Positions 6,998 through 13,786 are shown, numbered from the stretch's first letter. The stretch is 13,786 bases of DNA from Bacteroides sp. UBA7333 (GCA_002471195.1 DKPN01000074.1:30911-44696); one strand, 5' to 3'. The notes: generated by a model not told the origin, from the sequence alone. Program-made: numbers and translations.

Positions 6998-7028
6998 TTT
7001 GTTTATTTAAAAAAAGTATCTATTTTTG
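6998..7028 (+). promoter_or_regulatory. Promoter of rpmH
   Basis: A -33 TTTG (6998-7001), 19-base spacer, then the -7 box TATTTTTG (7021-7028): a textbook Bacteroidota housekeeping promoter. Transcription would start near 7035, leaving a leader of about 40 bases before the ATG at 7075. Confidence 0.8.
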
Positions 7029-7074
7029 CAGCCCGAATAGAGTAGTGAAATAACAACAAAAACAATATATAGTA

Positions 7075-7236
7075 ATGAAAAGAACCTATCAACCCTCTAA
7101 CAGAAAGAGAAAGAACAAGCACGGTTTCCGTGAGAGAATGGCAACTGCTAATGGTCGTAGAGTATTGGCATCACGTCGTGCTAAAGGTCGTAAGAAACTT
7201 ACAGTATCTGACGAATACAACGGAGCTAAAGCATAA
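7075..7236 (+). CDS. rpmH: 50S ribosomal protein L34
   Basis: A 53-residue, very basic protein of the large ribosomal subunit. It begins MKRTYQPSNRKRKNKHGF and continues with RERMATANGRRVLASRR, the highly conserved L34 core, and ends with a short tail, KLTVSDEYNGAKA, common in Bacteroidota. The gene has its own promoter (6998-7028) and terminator (7261 onward) and is divergent from efp. In most bacteria rpmH is followed by rnpA near dnaA; neither is here. Confidence 0.98.
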   Translation: MKRTYQPSNRKRKNKHGFRERMATANGRRVLASRRAKGRKKLTVSDEYNGAKA

Positions 7237-7260
7237 GCTTATCCTCTATTAACAAGTATA

Positions 7261-7307
7261 AAAGCTTGCAATACATTCTTGAATGTATTGCAAGCTTTCT
7301 TGTTTTG
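7261..7307 (+). terminator. Rho-independent terminator of rpmH
   Basis: Bases 7261-7278 and 7281-7298 are an 18-bp perfect inverted repeat (AAAGCTTGCAATACATTC and its complement). Only two bases lie between the arms, so the inner pairs must open to form the loop. A T-rich tail follows (CTTGTTTTG, then seven T at 7314-7320). Confidence 0.93.
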
Positions 7308-7319
7308 TATTAATTTTTT

Positions 7320-7327
7320 TAGTTTTG
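7320..7327 (+). promoter_or_regulatory. Candidate -7 box for the TlpA-like lipoprotein gene
   Basis: TAGTTTTG matches TAnnTTTG and begins at the last T of the T-rich tail of the rpmH terminator. A TTG at 7300-7302 is 17 bases upstream, slightly short of the usual -33 spacing. The start would leave a leader of only about 20 bases before the ATG at 7354. Confidence 0.45.
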
Positions 7328-7353
7328 CTCAAAAACGATAAAACAGATTGCTT

Positions 7354-8376
7354 ATGAAAACGAAACTGATATTGCTTGCTATTATTTTTCTAGCTGTAGG
7401 ATGTACATCTAAAACCAATTACTCTATCACTGGAAATGCTAAAGATCATGTTGGTGACTCTATATTTCTGCTAAACAGTAGCGATTCAATATTGGCAGCT
7501 ACAATAATTGCTCCAAGTGGAGAATTTAAGCTGACAGGCTATGTTGGCGAACCTATCGTAGCAACTCTTTCAATTCTTGATCCCTGGAGTGATGGTTCTA
7601 TTTATTTAGAGTCGGGCGATATCGTAATGTATCAAGATGATAAAGGGGCTCATCGCTTTAGCGGTACGCCTGCCAACAACGGAACGATGACGATGATCAA
7701 TGCAGTTCAACAACTCCAACTAGAGTATCCTAACTCTCGTACCACCGATTATGAGGCTTATATGGTACATTATAAAGAGCTGTTGCGAAAAAATATTGCA
7801 GCGAATGCTTCGAATATCTATGCTGTCGATATGTTGTTCAATTCGTTGCCATTATGGAGTATTGATGAAGTTGATGCGATGTACGATGCTTTAAGTTCTG
7901 AGATGAAGGATATACCACTCGGTAAAAAAGTAAGTAGTGCGATTACTGCCCTCAAAGGAACCAATGTAGGTGGAAGCTATATCGATTTGACACTGAAGGA
8001 TGTGAATGGGCAAGAGGTGCAGCTTTCTAAGCTTCTTGCACAAGGCAAATGGGTGCTGCTCGACTTTTGGGCTACATGGTGTGGACCTTGTAAACATGAA
8101 ATTCCTTTTATGAAAAGTGCATTCCAGAAATACCAATCAAAAGGCTTAGAGATCTATGCAGTATCACTCGATAAAGATGTGAAAACACTTCGAGAGTATA
8201 TTGAGCAGAATCAGTTGGACTGGATTAACCTGATAGGTATAGATACTGATGCAGCCGAGTTGTATGCCGTTCGAACCATTCCTTCAAGCTATCTCATATC
8301 GCCACAAGGTATTATCGAAGCAAGAAATCTCAAGGGAGACGAATTGACTGAAAAACTGTCTTCAATCTTCCGTTAA
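7354..8376 (+). CDS. TlpA-like thioredoxin-fold lipoprotein with an N-terminal DUF4369-type domain
   Basis: A 340-residue envelope thiol-disulfide oxidoreductase of a kind abundant in Bacteroidota. The signal peptide ends in LAVGC, with the lipid-bearing Cys at 17. Residues about 22-110 look like the DUF4369 beta domain (YSITGNAKD, SIFLLN, GEFKLTG). A helical linker follows (about 115-205). The C-terminal half (about 208-340) is an AhpC-TSA/TlpA thioredoxin domain with FWATWCGPC (Cys243, Cys246) and the cis-proline motif TIPSS (Pro310). WCGPC is typical of reducing TlpA/ResA-like proteins. Its partner is unknown; no cytochrome c maturation genes are adjacent. I chose ATG 7354 over an in-frame TTG two codons earlier because MKTK gives a normal signal-peptide start. 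It is separated from rpmH by a strong terminator. Confidence 0.92.
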   Translation: MKTKLILLAIIFLAVGCTSKTNYSITGNAKDHVGDSIFLLNSSDSILAATIIAPSGEFKLTGYVGEPIVATLSILDPWSDGSIYLESGDIVMYQDDKGAHRFSGTPANNGTMTMINAVQQLQLEYPNSRTTDYEAYMVHYKELLRKNIAANASNIYAVDMLFNSLPLWSIDEVDAMYDALSSEMKDIPLGKKVSSAITALKGTNVGGSYIDLTLKDVNGQEVQLSKLLAQGKWVLLDFWATWCGPCKHEIPFMKSAFQKYQSKGLEIYAVSLDKDVKTLREYIEQNQLDWINLIGIDTDAAELYAVRTIPSSYLISPQGIIEARNLKGDELTEKLSSIFR

Positions 8377-8517
8377 ATCAGACGTGTTGTATATATCTTA
8401 TATTGACGCTTCTATTTGTAATATATTGCTTGCTGCTCTCAATAAGCATGTATTCTATCCACCGTTTATTCCCTTTTTCGAGCCGATGGTTTAGCCCATT
8501 GACATCGTTTAATATTA

Positions 8518-8599
8518 ACAACACCCCCATGTAATGTCTATTTGCATGGGGGTGTTGTCTATCAATACATCCCCATGTCGGTCGCCATTACACCCCCAT
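8518..8599. repeat. Cluster of four ACACCCCCAT-type motifs, two forming a hairpin
   Basis: ACACCCCCAT occurs at 8521-8530 and 8590-8599, with a one-base variant ACATCCCCAT at 8567-8576 and an inverted copy ATGGGGGTGT at 8546-8555. Motif centres are 25, 21 and 23 bases apart, about two helical turns. The first and inverted copies extend into a perfect 14-bp stem (8518-8531 with 8545-8558) around a 13-base loop. No T-tract follows, so it is not a standard intrinsic terminator. It may be a protein-binding array or a structured 3' UTR of the TlpA-like gene. Confidence 0.75.
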
Positions 8600-8756
8600 A
8601 TACAGTTTATTCTTCCGTTTTATTAATCGCATGGTTTATGTATAATTAATGCTTTATCACTTCGATATCAAAGTACTGATAATAAAATGCTATATGTTTA
8701 ACGTCTCTTCGATTAAAAAGTCATCATAAATCGATGATTTTCTGTGTGGTTTGTAG

Positions 8757-8764
8757 TATATTTG
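8757..8764 (+). promoter_or_regulatory. Candidate -7 box for the PASTA-ddl operon
   Basis: TATATTTG matches TAnnTTTG and lies about 47 bases upstream of the PASTA gene. No TTTG is seen at the usual -33 distance. It is the best candidate start point for the six-gene rightward run. Confidence 0.45.
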
Positions 8765-8810
8765 TGGCAATTAACAGATTCTATAATAGATATAAATTAC
8801 TTTTATTTCA

Positions 8811-9452
8811 TTGAAAGCAGGTAAGTACTTTTGGTTAAACATACTAGCGATGATTTGTGTCGCTATCGTTATGGTTTTTATCACTCTTAAGTGGTTGGAT
8901 ATTTATACACATCATGGTGAGGCTATCGTAGTGCCCAATATAAAGGGGCTCAATGCTATCGAAGCTAAAACTACATTAAAGAAGGCCAACTTAAAGATGA
9001 TTGTATCGGACTCTAGTTATGTAAAAAATGCACCGGCAGGAACGGTTTTGGATATTAATCCGGCAGCCGGACAACGCGTTAAAAAAGGGCGTACTATATA
9101 CATCACTCTCAATACAAATAAAGTGCCGTTATTTACCGTGCCCGATGTGGCCGATAATAGCTCACGCCGTCAAGCTCGTGCCCGTATATTGGCATCCGGT
9201 TTTAAACTCACCGAAGATGAACTGATACCGGGCGAGAAAGATTGGGTTTATGGTGTAAAATATAATGGCAATTTGCTGAACATCGGCGATAAAATACCCG
9301 ACGGTTCAACACTTACGCTTTTGGTAGGCGATGGAATGGAGATTCCTGTCGAAAACGATTCGATTGATGGAGTAGAGATGATGGATGTAGAACCGGCTTC
9401 CATATCGGAACCTGTCAATGCAGCTCCCAAAGTAGATGAATCGTGGTTTTAA
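8811..9452 (+). CDS. Membrane-anchored PASTA-domain protein, no kinase domain
   Basis: A 213-residue protein with a short N-terminus, one transmembrane helix (about residues 9-29), then outside the membrane two PASTA domains: about 38-103 (VVPNIKGLNAIEAKTTLKKANL ... AAGQRVKKGRTIYITL) and 106-174 (VPDVADNSS ... GDKIPDGSTLTLLVGDG). An acidic, low-complexity tail follows. PASTA domains elsewhere bind muropeptides or lipid II and are usually fused to Ser/Thr kinases or penicillin-binding proteins; here they stand alone. The placement before ddl fits a cell-wall role, by inference. The start is uncertain: there is no ATG before the membrane helix. TTG at 8811 is the most conventional choice; ATT codons at 8796 and 8805 are alternatives after the in-frame stop at 8793, and the first ATG (8850) would cut into the helix. 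Confidence 0.87.
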   Translation: MKAGKYFWLNILAMICVAIVMVFITLKWLDIYTHHGEAIVVPNIKGLNAIEAKTTLKKANLKMIVSDSSYVKNAPAGTVLDINPAAGQRVKKGRTIYITLNTNKVPLFTVPDVADNSSRRQARARILASGFKLTEDELIPGEKDWVYGVKYNGNLLNIGDKIPDGSTLTLLVGDGMEIPVENDSIDGVEMMDVEPASISEPVNAAPKVDESWF

Positions 9453-9489
9453 AATATAGTTTGCGCAGGTTTAAAAAGAGATAAGTTCT

Positions 9490-10566
9490 ATGATAGAAGA
9501 ATTTCAAGATGATTTAGACGAGTTGATGGATGATGTTGAGCCTGTTGGTGGCGAAGCCGAAGATCAGCTTTATGAGCACTTTCGTGTTGTAGTAGACAAA
9601 GGACAAGCCATGATGCGTGTCGATAAATACCTCTTTGAGCGTATCGTCAACGCTTCGCGCAATCGCATACAAAAGGCTGCCGATGGAGGTTTTGTAATGG
9701 CCAACGGGAAACCCGTAAAAAGTAGTTACAAAATTAAGCCTCTCGACGTGATAACTGTAATGATGGATCGCCCTCGTTACGACAATGATATTATTCCCGA
9801 AGATATTCCTTTAGACATCGTTTACGAAGATGACCATTTGATGGTAGTGAATAAACCAGCCGGATTGGTGGTGCATCCCGGTCATGGCAATTATACGGGT
9901 ACACTTGTCAACGCATTGGCTTGGCACATGAAAGATCAGCCCGACTACGATGCCAACGATCCTCGTTTGGGGTTAGTACATCGTATCGACAAAAATACTT
10001 CGGGATTATTGGTGATTGCCAAAACCCCCGACGCCAAAACACATCTAGGGAAACAGTTCTACGATAAAACAACCAAGCGTAAGTATCGTGCTTTGGTATG
10101 GGGAAATGTTGAGAATAATGAAGGAACCATTGTAGGGAGTATCGCTCGCAATCCTAAAGATAGAATGCAAATGGCCGTGATGGCCGATCCCGAAATGGGC
10201 AAACATGCTGTAACACACTATAGCGTATTGGAGCGCATAGGTTATGTTACCTTAGTAGAGTGTGTGCTCGAAACAGGGCGTACACACCAAATCCGTGTTC
10301 ACATGAAGCATATAGGACATGTACTTTTCAATGACGAGCGATACGGAGGACACGAAATATTAAAAGGAACTCATTTTAGCAAATACAAACAGTTTGTGAA
10401 CAACTGTTTTGATATCTGTCCCCGTCAGGCATTGCATGCCATGACATTGGGCTTTGTTCATCCGGCCACTGGCGAAGAGATGTTTTTCACCGCCGAGATG
10501 CCTGCTGATATGACCGCTTTAATTGACAAATGGAAAACATATATTAGTAATAGAGATATAGAATGA
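9490..10566 (+). CDS. RluA-family 23S rRNA pseudouridine synthase (RluD-like)
   Basis: Converts specific uridines in RNA to pseudouridine; the RluD branch modifies helix 69 of 23S rRNA. The 358-residue protein has an acidic N-terminal extension (1-30), an S4 RNA-binding domain (about 43-92, MRVDKYLFERIVNASRNRIQ) and the catalytic domain (about 105-335). The HRIDKNTSGLLV motif gives the nucleophilic Asp167, and TGRTHQIRVHM is the conserved RluA-family segment nearer the C-terminus. S4 plus this length suits RluD, but RluA-family members are hard to tell apart by eye. It lies 37 bases after the PASTA gene and its ATGA stop overlaps the ddl start by 4 bases, implying co-translation. Confidence 0.94.
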   Translation: MIEEFQDDLDELMDDVEPVGGEAEDQLYEHFRVVVDKGQAMMRVDKYLFERIVNASRNRIQKAADGGFVMANGKPVKSSYKIKPLDVITVMMDRPRYDNDIIPEDIPLDIVYEDDHLMVVNKPAGLVVHPGHGNYTGTLVNALAWHMKDQPDYDANDPRLGLVHRIDKNTSGLLVIAKTPDAKTHLGKQFYDKTTKRKYRALVWGNVENNEGTIVGSIARNPKDRMQMAVMADPEMGKHAVTHYSVLERIGYVTLVECVLETGRTHQIRVHMKHIGHVLFNDERYGGHEILKGTHFSKYKQFVNNCFDICPRQALHAMTLGFVHPATGEEMFFTAEMPADMTALIDKWKTYISNRDIE

Positions 10567-11540
10567 AACGCAAAATAGCTATTATTGCCGGTGGTGATAC
10601 TTCTGAATTTCAGGTTTCGCTACGCAGCGCACAAGGAGTAAAATCGTTTATAGATAGCAATAAATACGACCTCTACATGGTCGAGATGGAAGGACTTCGT
10701 TGGGAAGTAAATTTAGAAAATGAAATCAAACTTCCTATCGATCGTAATGATTTTAGTTTTACACACGAGGGTCAGAAAACCATTTTTGACTTTGCATACA
10801 TCACCATTCATGGCACCCCCGGCGAAGACGGACGACTACAAGGATACTTCGATATGCTACGCATCCCATACTCTTGTTGTGGTGTATTGGCTGCTGCCAT
10901 TACTTACGACAAATTTGCCTGCAATCAATATTTGAAAGGTTTTGGCATGAAGGTGGCCGAATCAATTCTTTTGCGTCAAGGACAAACCATATCGGATGCC
11001 GATGTGGTAGAAAAAATAACTCTTCCTTGTTTTATTAAACCCAGTTTAGGTGGTTCTAGTTTTGGAGTTACCAAGGTGAAACGTATAGAACAAATTCAAC
11101 CTGCAATTGTTAAAGCTTTTAGTGAGGCTCAGGAGGTTGTTATAGAGGGGTTTATGGAGGGCACCGAAATTACATGTGGCTGTTATAAAACCAAAGAAAA
11201 AAGTGTTGTCTTCCCTATTACCGAGGTAGTCACCGATAATGAGTTTTTCGATTATGATGCCAAGTACAATGGTCAGGTCGACGAAATAACCCCGGCTCGT
11301 ATCTCGGATGACTTAACGAAAAGAGTGCAAACGCTTACATCTGCTATATACGATATATTGGGATGTTCGGGCATTATTCGTATTGATTATATTATTACAG
11401 CGGGCGATAAAATAAATCTCCTAGAGGTAAATACAACCCCGGGGATGACTGCAACTAGCTTTATTCCACAGCAAATAGCTGCTGCCGGTTTAGATATCAA
11501 AGATGTGATGACTGATATTATTGAAAATAAATTTCACTAA
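10563..11540 (+). CDS. ddl: D-alanine--D-alanine ligase
   Basis: A cytoplasmic ATP-grasp ligase joining two D-alanines for the end of the peptidoglycan stem peptide. The 325-residue protein has the N-terminal signature AGGDTSEFQVSLRS with Glu15, HGTPGEDG (83-90), the ATP-loop KPSLGGSSFGV, and EVNTTPGM with metal ligands Glu288 and Asn290. The segment FFDYDAKY keeps Tyr235, equivalent to the Tyr of D-Ala-specific ligases rather than the Phe found in D-lactate-making enzymes, so an ordinary vancomycin-sensitive D-Ala-D-Ala product is expected. It overlaps the genes on both sides (4 bases upstream, 1 base downstream as TAATG). The enzyme is essential in most walled bacteria. Confidence 0.97.
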   Translation: MKRKIAIIAGGDTSEFQVSLRSAQGVKSFIDSNKYDLYMVEMEGLRWEVNLENEIKLPIDRNDFSFTHEGQKTIFDFAYITIHGTPGEDGRLQGYFDMLRIPYSCCGVLAAAITYDKFACNQYLKGFGMKVAESILLRQGQTISDADVVEKITLPCFIKPSLGGSSFGVTKVKRIEQIQPAIVKAFSEAQEVVIEGFMEGTEITCGCYKTKEKSVVFPITEVVTDNEFFDYDAKYNGQVDEITPARISDDLTKRVQTLTSAIYDILGCSGIIRIDYIITAGDKINLLEVNTTPGMTATSFIPQQIAAAGLDIKDVMTDIIENKFH

Positions 11541-12700
11541 TGAATTTTACTATGGATAGAAAAGAATTTGATGAAATACGTCCTTATCATGATGAAGAAC
11601 TGCCTCAAGTATACGAGGAGTTACTTTCTGATCCTCAGTTTAAGGCGATGCTCGAAGTGGTACTCTCAGAATATACATTCGATCAATTAGCGCAAATTAT
11701 TAAATCGTGCAAAACAAAAGCAGAGTTTCAAAAAGTAATCTGTTATAATGTTATTTATAAAATCATCAACAATTATACAGATGGTGTAACATTCGATTGC
11801 TCGGCGTTGGCCGATAAAGAGGGTGCGTATACCTTTATATCAAATCATCGCGATATAACACTCGACTCTAGTTTTCTTTCGGTGAAACTAATTGATGCTG
11901 GAATGCATACGGTAGAGATTGCTATTGGCGACAATTTATTGATTTACCCTTGGATAAAGAAGTTTGTGCGCATCAATAAATCATTTATCGTACAACGTGC
12001 ATTGAGCATGCGTCAGTTTTTGGAATCATCTACTCGTATGTCGCAATATATGCACTATGCTATCAACGATAAGCATGAGTCCATCTGGATTGCACAACGC
12101 GAAGGTAGAGCAAAAGATTCGAGCGATAGAACTCAAGATAGTATATTGAAAATGATGGCAATGGCTGGCGAAGGCGATATTATAGATCGTATTAAAGAGA
12201 TGAATATTGCGCCATTAACATTGTCATACGAATATGATCCGTGCGACTACTTAAAAGCAAAAGAGTTTCAGCTCAAACGTGATAACCCTGAATACAAAAA
12301 GAGTCAAGAGGAGGATATGTTGAATATGAGCGAAGGAATCACCGGTAAAAAAGGACGTGTGCATCTTTACATAGCAGCTTGTATAAATGATGAGCTGGAT
12401 AAGATAGATAGATCAATGCCTAAAACTGAACTATATACTGCGATTTCGGCATTAATCGATAAAACGATTCACAGTAATTATCGCATCTATCCATGCAATT
12501 ATATCGCATACGATATGTTGGATGGTAGCAACACTTTTGCCGATAAATATACAATTGACGAAAAGGCATTATTCGAAACTTATTTGGATGGTCAAATCAA
12601 TAAAATTGATATTCCTAACCGTGATATCGATTTCTTACGCCAATCTATATTAATGATGTATGCCAATCCGTTGAAAAACTATTTAATAGCCCGACAATGA
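11540..12700 (+). CDS. PlsC-like (1-acylglycerol-3-phosphate type) acyltransferase
   Basis: A 386-residue protein with the acyltransferase motifs in order: FISNHRDITLDSSF (His103, Asp109), FVRINKSFIVQR as the second block, and IWIAQREGRAKDS with Glu188-Gly189-Arg190 as the phosphate-binding block. PLTLSYEYDPCDY after it resembles the fourth block. It probably transfers an acyl chain to a glycerol-phosphate or related lipid at the inner face of the membrane; the exact acceptor is unknown. The protein is longer than classic PlsC (about 240 residues), with N- and C-terminal extensions and no clear transmembrane helix. The first motif is HX5D instead of the usual HX4D. The start at 11540 overlaps the ddl stop (TAATG) and a second Met lies four codons on. 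The stop overlaps the next gene by 4 bases. Confidence 0.85.
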   Translation: MNFTMDRKEFDEIRPYHDEELPQVYEELLSDPQFKAMLEVVLSEYTFDQLAQIIKSCKTKAEFQKVICYNVIYKIINNYTDGVTFDCSALADKEGAYTFISNHRDITLDSSFLSVKLIDAGMHTVEIAIGDNLLIYPWIKKFVRINKSFIVQRALSMRQFLESSTRMSQYMHYAINDKHESIWIAQREGRAKDSSDRTQDSILKMMAMAGEGDIIDRIKEMNIAPLTLSYEYDPCDYLKAKEFQLKRDNPEYKKSQEEDMLNMSEGITGKKGRVHLYIAACINDELDKIDRSMPKTELYTAISALIDKTIHSNYRIYPCNYIAYDMLDGSNTFADKYTIDEKALFETYLDGQINKIDIPNRDIDFLRQSILMMYANPLKNYLIARQ

Positions 12701-13356
12701 GAAATTGTAGTTGGTTAATATTTAGTCTGCTTTTGGCTCTTTGCTTTTCTTCATGTAAGAACGATGAGGTGCTAAGCCCTTCTATTCAATTGGAATTTAT
12801 TAACGGCACAACCAACAATGATGGTTTGTTGCAAACGATTACTATCGACAATGGTACTGTTCTGAAGGTGAATCAGGACAAGACTAATAGTAAATTCGAT
12901 CCTGATATAACCAAACGAATGATTGCTAATATTGAGCAACTACCCAATCACTTTTCTAATATATATGCATTGGCAAATGTAATATCGGGTAATCCGGTCT
13001 CTGAAAAAGATTTTGCAGATGGAATAAAAACCGATCCTGTAGATTTGCTAAGTATATGGCAAGGGGGCAATTATGTAAATATGGTTCTGCTAGTGAAGGT
13101 GAATAACGAAAAGCATAATTTTCATTTCATCGAACAGAGTAAAGAAGAAGTGGCTCCCGGAAAGGTGGTGGTACATGTCATGCTTTATCATGATGCCAAT
13201 ACTACCGAACCTCTATTCAATGTGCGAAGAGCATACTTATCGATTCCGGTGAATCAGTATTTTGATGATAATACTTCTGAGGTCCAACTCAATTTTAGCT
13301 ATAACTCATACACAGATGGAGTAGTGAATTGTAAACCTTATTTATTCAAGAAATAA
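12697..13356 (+). CDS. NigD-like lipoprotein
   Basis: A 219-residue lipoprotein: signal peptide with FSSC, Cys at 20, followed by KNDE. The body resembles the Bacteroidales NigD-like family: an N-terminal small beta domain (about 40-95, LLQTITIDNGTVLKVNQD) and a C-terminal beta sandwich beginning at DLLSIWQGGNYVNMVLLVKVNN, with a His-containing strand (HNFHF). The family is named for a bacteriocin cluster gene in Prevotella nigrescens; its biochemical role is unknown. It is translationally coupled to the acyltransferase by ATGA. I assign the family from pattern memory, so the name is moderately secure while the lipoprotein call is strong. Confidence 0.82.
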   Translation: MRNCSWLIFSLLLALCFSSCKNDEVLSPSIQLEFINGTTNNDGLLQTITIDNGTVLKVNQDKTNSKFDPDITKRMIANIEQLPNHFSNIYALANVISGNPVSEKDFADGIKTDPVDLLSIWQGGNYVNMVLLVKVNNEKHNFHFIEQSKEEVAPGKVVVHVMLYHDANTTEPLFNVRRAYLSIPVNQYFDDNTSEVQLNFSYNSYTDGVVNCKPYLFKK

Positions 13357-13370
13357 ATTATTTGCCCATT

Positions 13371-13754
13371 ATGAATTACCTATTATCTATTATTATTGCA
13401 ATGGTTACGTCAATATTCTCAAGCCAGCAAACTCCCAATTATAAGTCATTGGGTGTTACCGATTTTGAAACGATTGTACAAAAAGAGGGTACTCAATTGC
13501 TCGATGTTCGTACTCCCGACGAGTATGCCGAAGGACACTTACCCAATAGTATTAATCTTAATGTCATGAATGGTTCTTTTGAGTCGGCTGTCGATGAAAA
13601 GTTATCAAAAGATAAACCGGTAGCGGTGTATTGTCGTAGTGGTCAGAGAAGTAAAAAAGCGGCAGCTATCTTATCAAAAAAAGGATATACGGTATACGAT
13701 CTTGATAAAGGAATTATTAGTTGGCAGCAAGCCGACAAGGATATTGTAAAGTGA
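13371..13754 (+). CDS. Exported single-domain rhodanese-like protein
   Basis: A 127-residue protein with an N-terminal signal-like hydrophobic segment (residues 3-18) and one rhodanese domain (about 30-125). It has the LLDVRTPDEYAEGHLPNSINL block and the active-site loop YCRSGQRS with catalytic Cys88. The six-residue loop CRSGQR is typical of sulfurtransferases such as PspE and GlpE, which move sulfane sulfur to thiol acceptors. With a signal peptide it would act in the periplasm. ATG 13371 is preferred to an in-frame TTG three codons earlier (13362), because MNYLLSIII is a normal export-signal start. It lies 14 bases after the NigD-like gene, so it is probably the last or near-last gene of this operon. 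Confidence 0.93.
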   Translation: MNYLLSIIIAMVTSIFSSQQTPNYKSLGVTDFETIVQKEGTQLLDVRTPDEYAEGHLPNSINLNVMNGSFESAVDEKLSKDKPVAVYCRSGQRSKKAAAILSKKGYTVYDLDKGIISWQQADKDIVK

Positions 13755-13779
13755 TAATACGCTACGCATCTATATAAAA

Positions 13780-13786
13780 ATGAGCC
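13780..13786 (+). other. Possible start of a further rightward gene at the window edge
   Basis: ATGAGCC begins 25 bases after the rhodanese stop codon, after an A-rich stretch (TATATAAAA) like other starts here. Only two codons are visible, so this is only a hint that the operon continues. Confidence 0.25.

Larger units (their letters stand above)
8377..8810. other. 434-bp intergenic region without a convincing gene
   Basis: I see no coding region of credible length or composition on either strand. It holds a cluster of C-rich motifs and a hairpin (8518-8599) and a candidate -7 box near its right end (8757-8764). No clear terminator for the TlpA-like gene is present just after its stop. Confidence 0.7.

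Noticed and set aside
7348..7353. TTG start for the TlpA-like lipoprotein
   Set aside because: An ATG two codons later gives a standard MKTK signal-peptide start with the lipobox Cys at residue 17.
7891..8136. Leftward 81-codon open frame inside the TlpA-like gene
   Set aside because: It is antisense to the conserved thioredoxin domain and shows no domain or start signal.
9028..9430. Short open frames overlapping the PASTA gene (9028-9225 rightward; 9248-9430 leftward)
   Set aside because: Both lie within well-defined PASTA-domain coding sequence in other frames and have no independent support.
10720..10935. 71-codon open frame inside ddl
   Set aside because: It is an alternative frame of conserved ATP-grasp coding sequence (HGTPGEDG region).
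11265..11267. Possible vancomycin-resistance-type D-Ala-D-Lac ligase
   Set aside because: The residue aligned with the specificity Tyr is Tyr235 (in DAKY) and no vanH/vanX-like genes are nearby, so this is an ordinary Ddl.
13362..13370. TTG start for the rhodanese gene
   Set aside because: ATG at 13371 gives a typical export-signal start, and the TTG lies only five bases after the upstream stop codon.

Overview
The window looks like chromosomal DNA from a member of the Bacteroidales (phylum Bacteroidota). The evidence is AT-rich DNA and repeated matches to the Bacteroidota sigma-factor -7 box TAnnTTTG, several with a -33 TTTG about 19-20 bases upstream. The protein set fits too: a Bacteroides-type malate dehydrogenase, a DUF4369/TlpA-like lipoprotein, a NigD-like lipoprotein, and rpmH placed divergently from efp. 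The genus cannot be fixed from the sequence alone. I see no phage, transposase, plasmid or CRISPR functions, so this is mostly a core-genome segment.

Layout, left to right. Bases 1-17 are the 5' end of a tRNA gene running left off the window, with a complete promoter at 34-65. A hairpin terminator at 187-226 precedes a leftward gene (241-1392) for an exported protein with a low-complexity Asn/Ser/Arg/Pro tail built from an 87-bp tandem repeat. Next, also leftward, is an S1-domain RNA-binding protein of the CvfB type (1515-2354). Rightward mdh (2569-3570) follows, ending in a strong terminator. A leftward lipoprotein gene (3737-5221), possibly a very divergent polysaccharide deacetylase, diverges from a rightward secreted endonuclease/exonuclease/phosphatase (5443-6207). 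The latter converges on efp (6313-6879, leftward) across a perfect 23-bp inverted repeat that can terminate both. efp and rpmH (7075-7236, rightward) diverge from well-formed back-to-back promoters. A TlpA-like thioredoxin lipoprotein (7354-8376) comes next, then a 434-bp gene-free gap holding a cluster of ACACCCCCAT-type motifs.

The right third is a rightward operon-like run. It holds a membrane-anchored PASTA protein (8811-9452), an RluA-family pseudouridine synthase (9490-10566), D-Ala-D-Ala ligase ddl (10563-11540), a PlsC-like acyltransferase (11540-12700), a NigD-like lipoprotein (12697-13356) and an exported rhodanese (13371-13754). Three of its junctions overlap by 4, 1 and 4 bases, suggesting translational coupling. 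It joins a PASTA protein, a domain type that binds peptidoglycan precursors elsewhere, with the ligase that makes the D-Ala-D-Ala end of those precursors and with a probable lipid acyltransferase. That suggests an envelope-building theme, but this is inference.

No obviously new multi-gene system is visible. The least explained items are the repeat-tailed exported protein, the divergent NodB-like lipoprotein, the C-rich motif cluster at 8518-8599, the non-ATG start of the PASTA gene, the HX5D acyltransferase motif and the + strand terminator at 187-226 with no gene in front of it.
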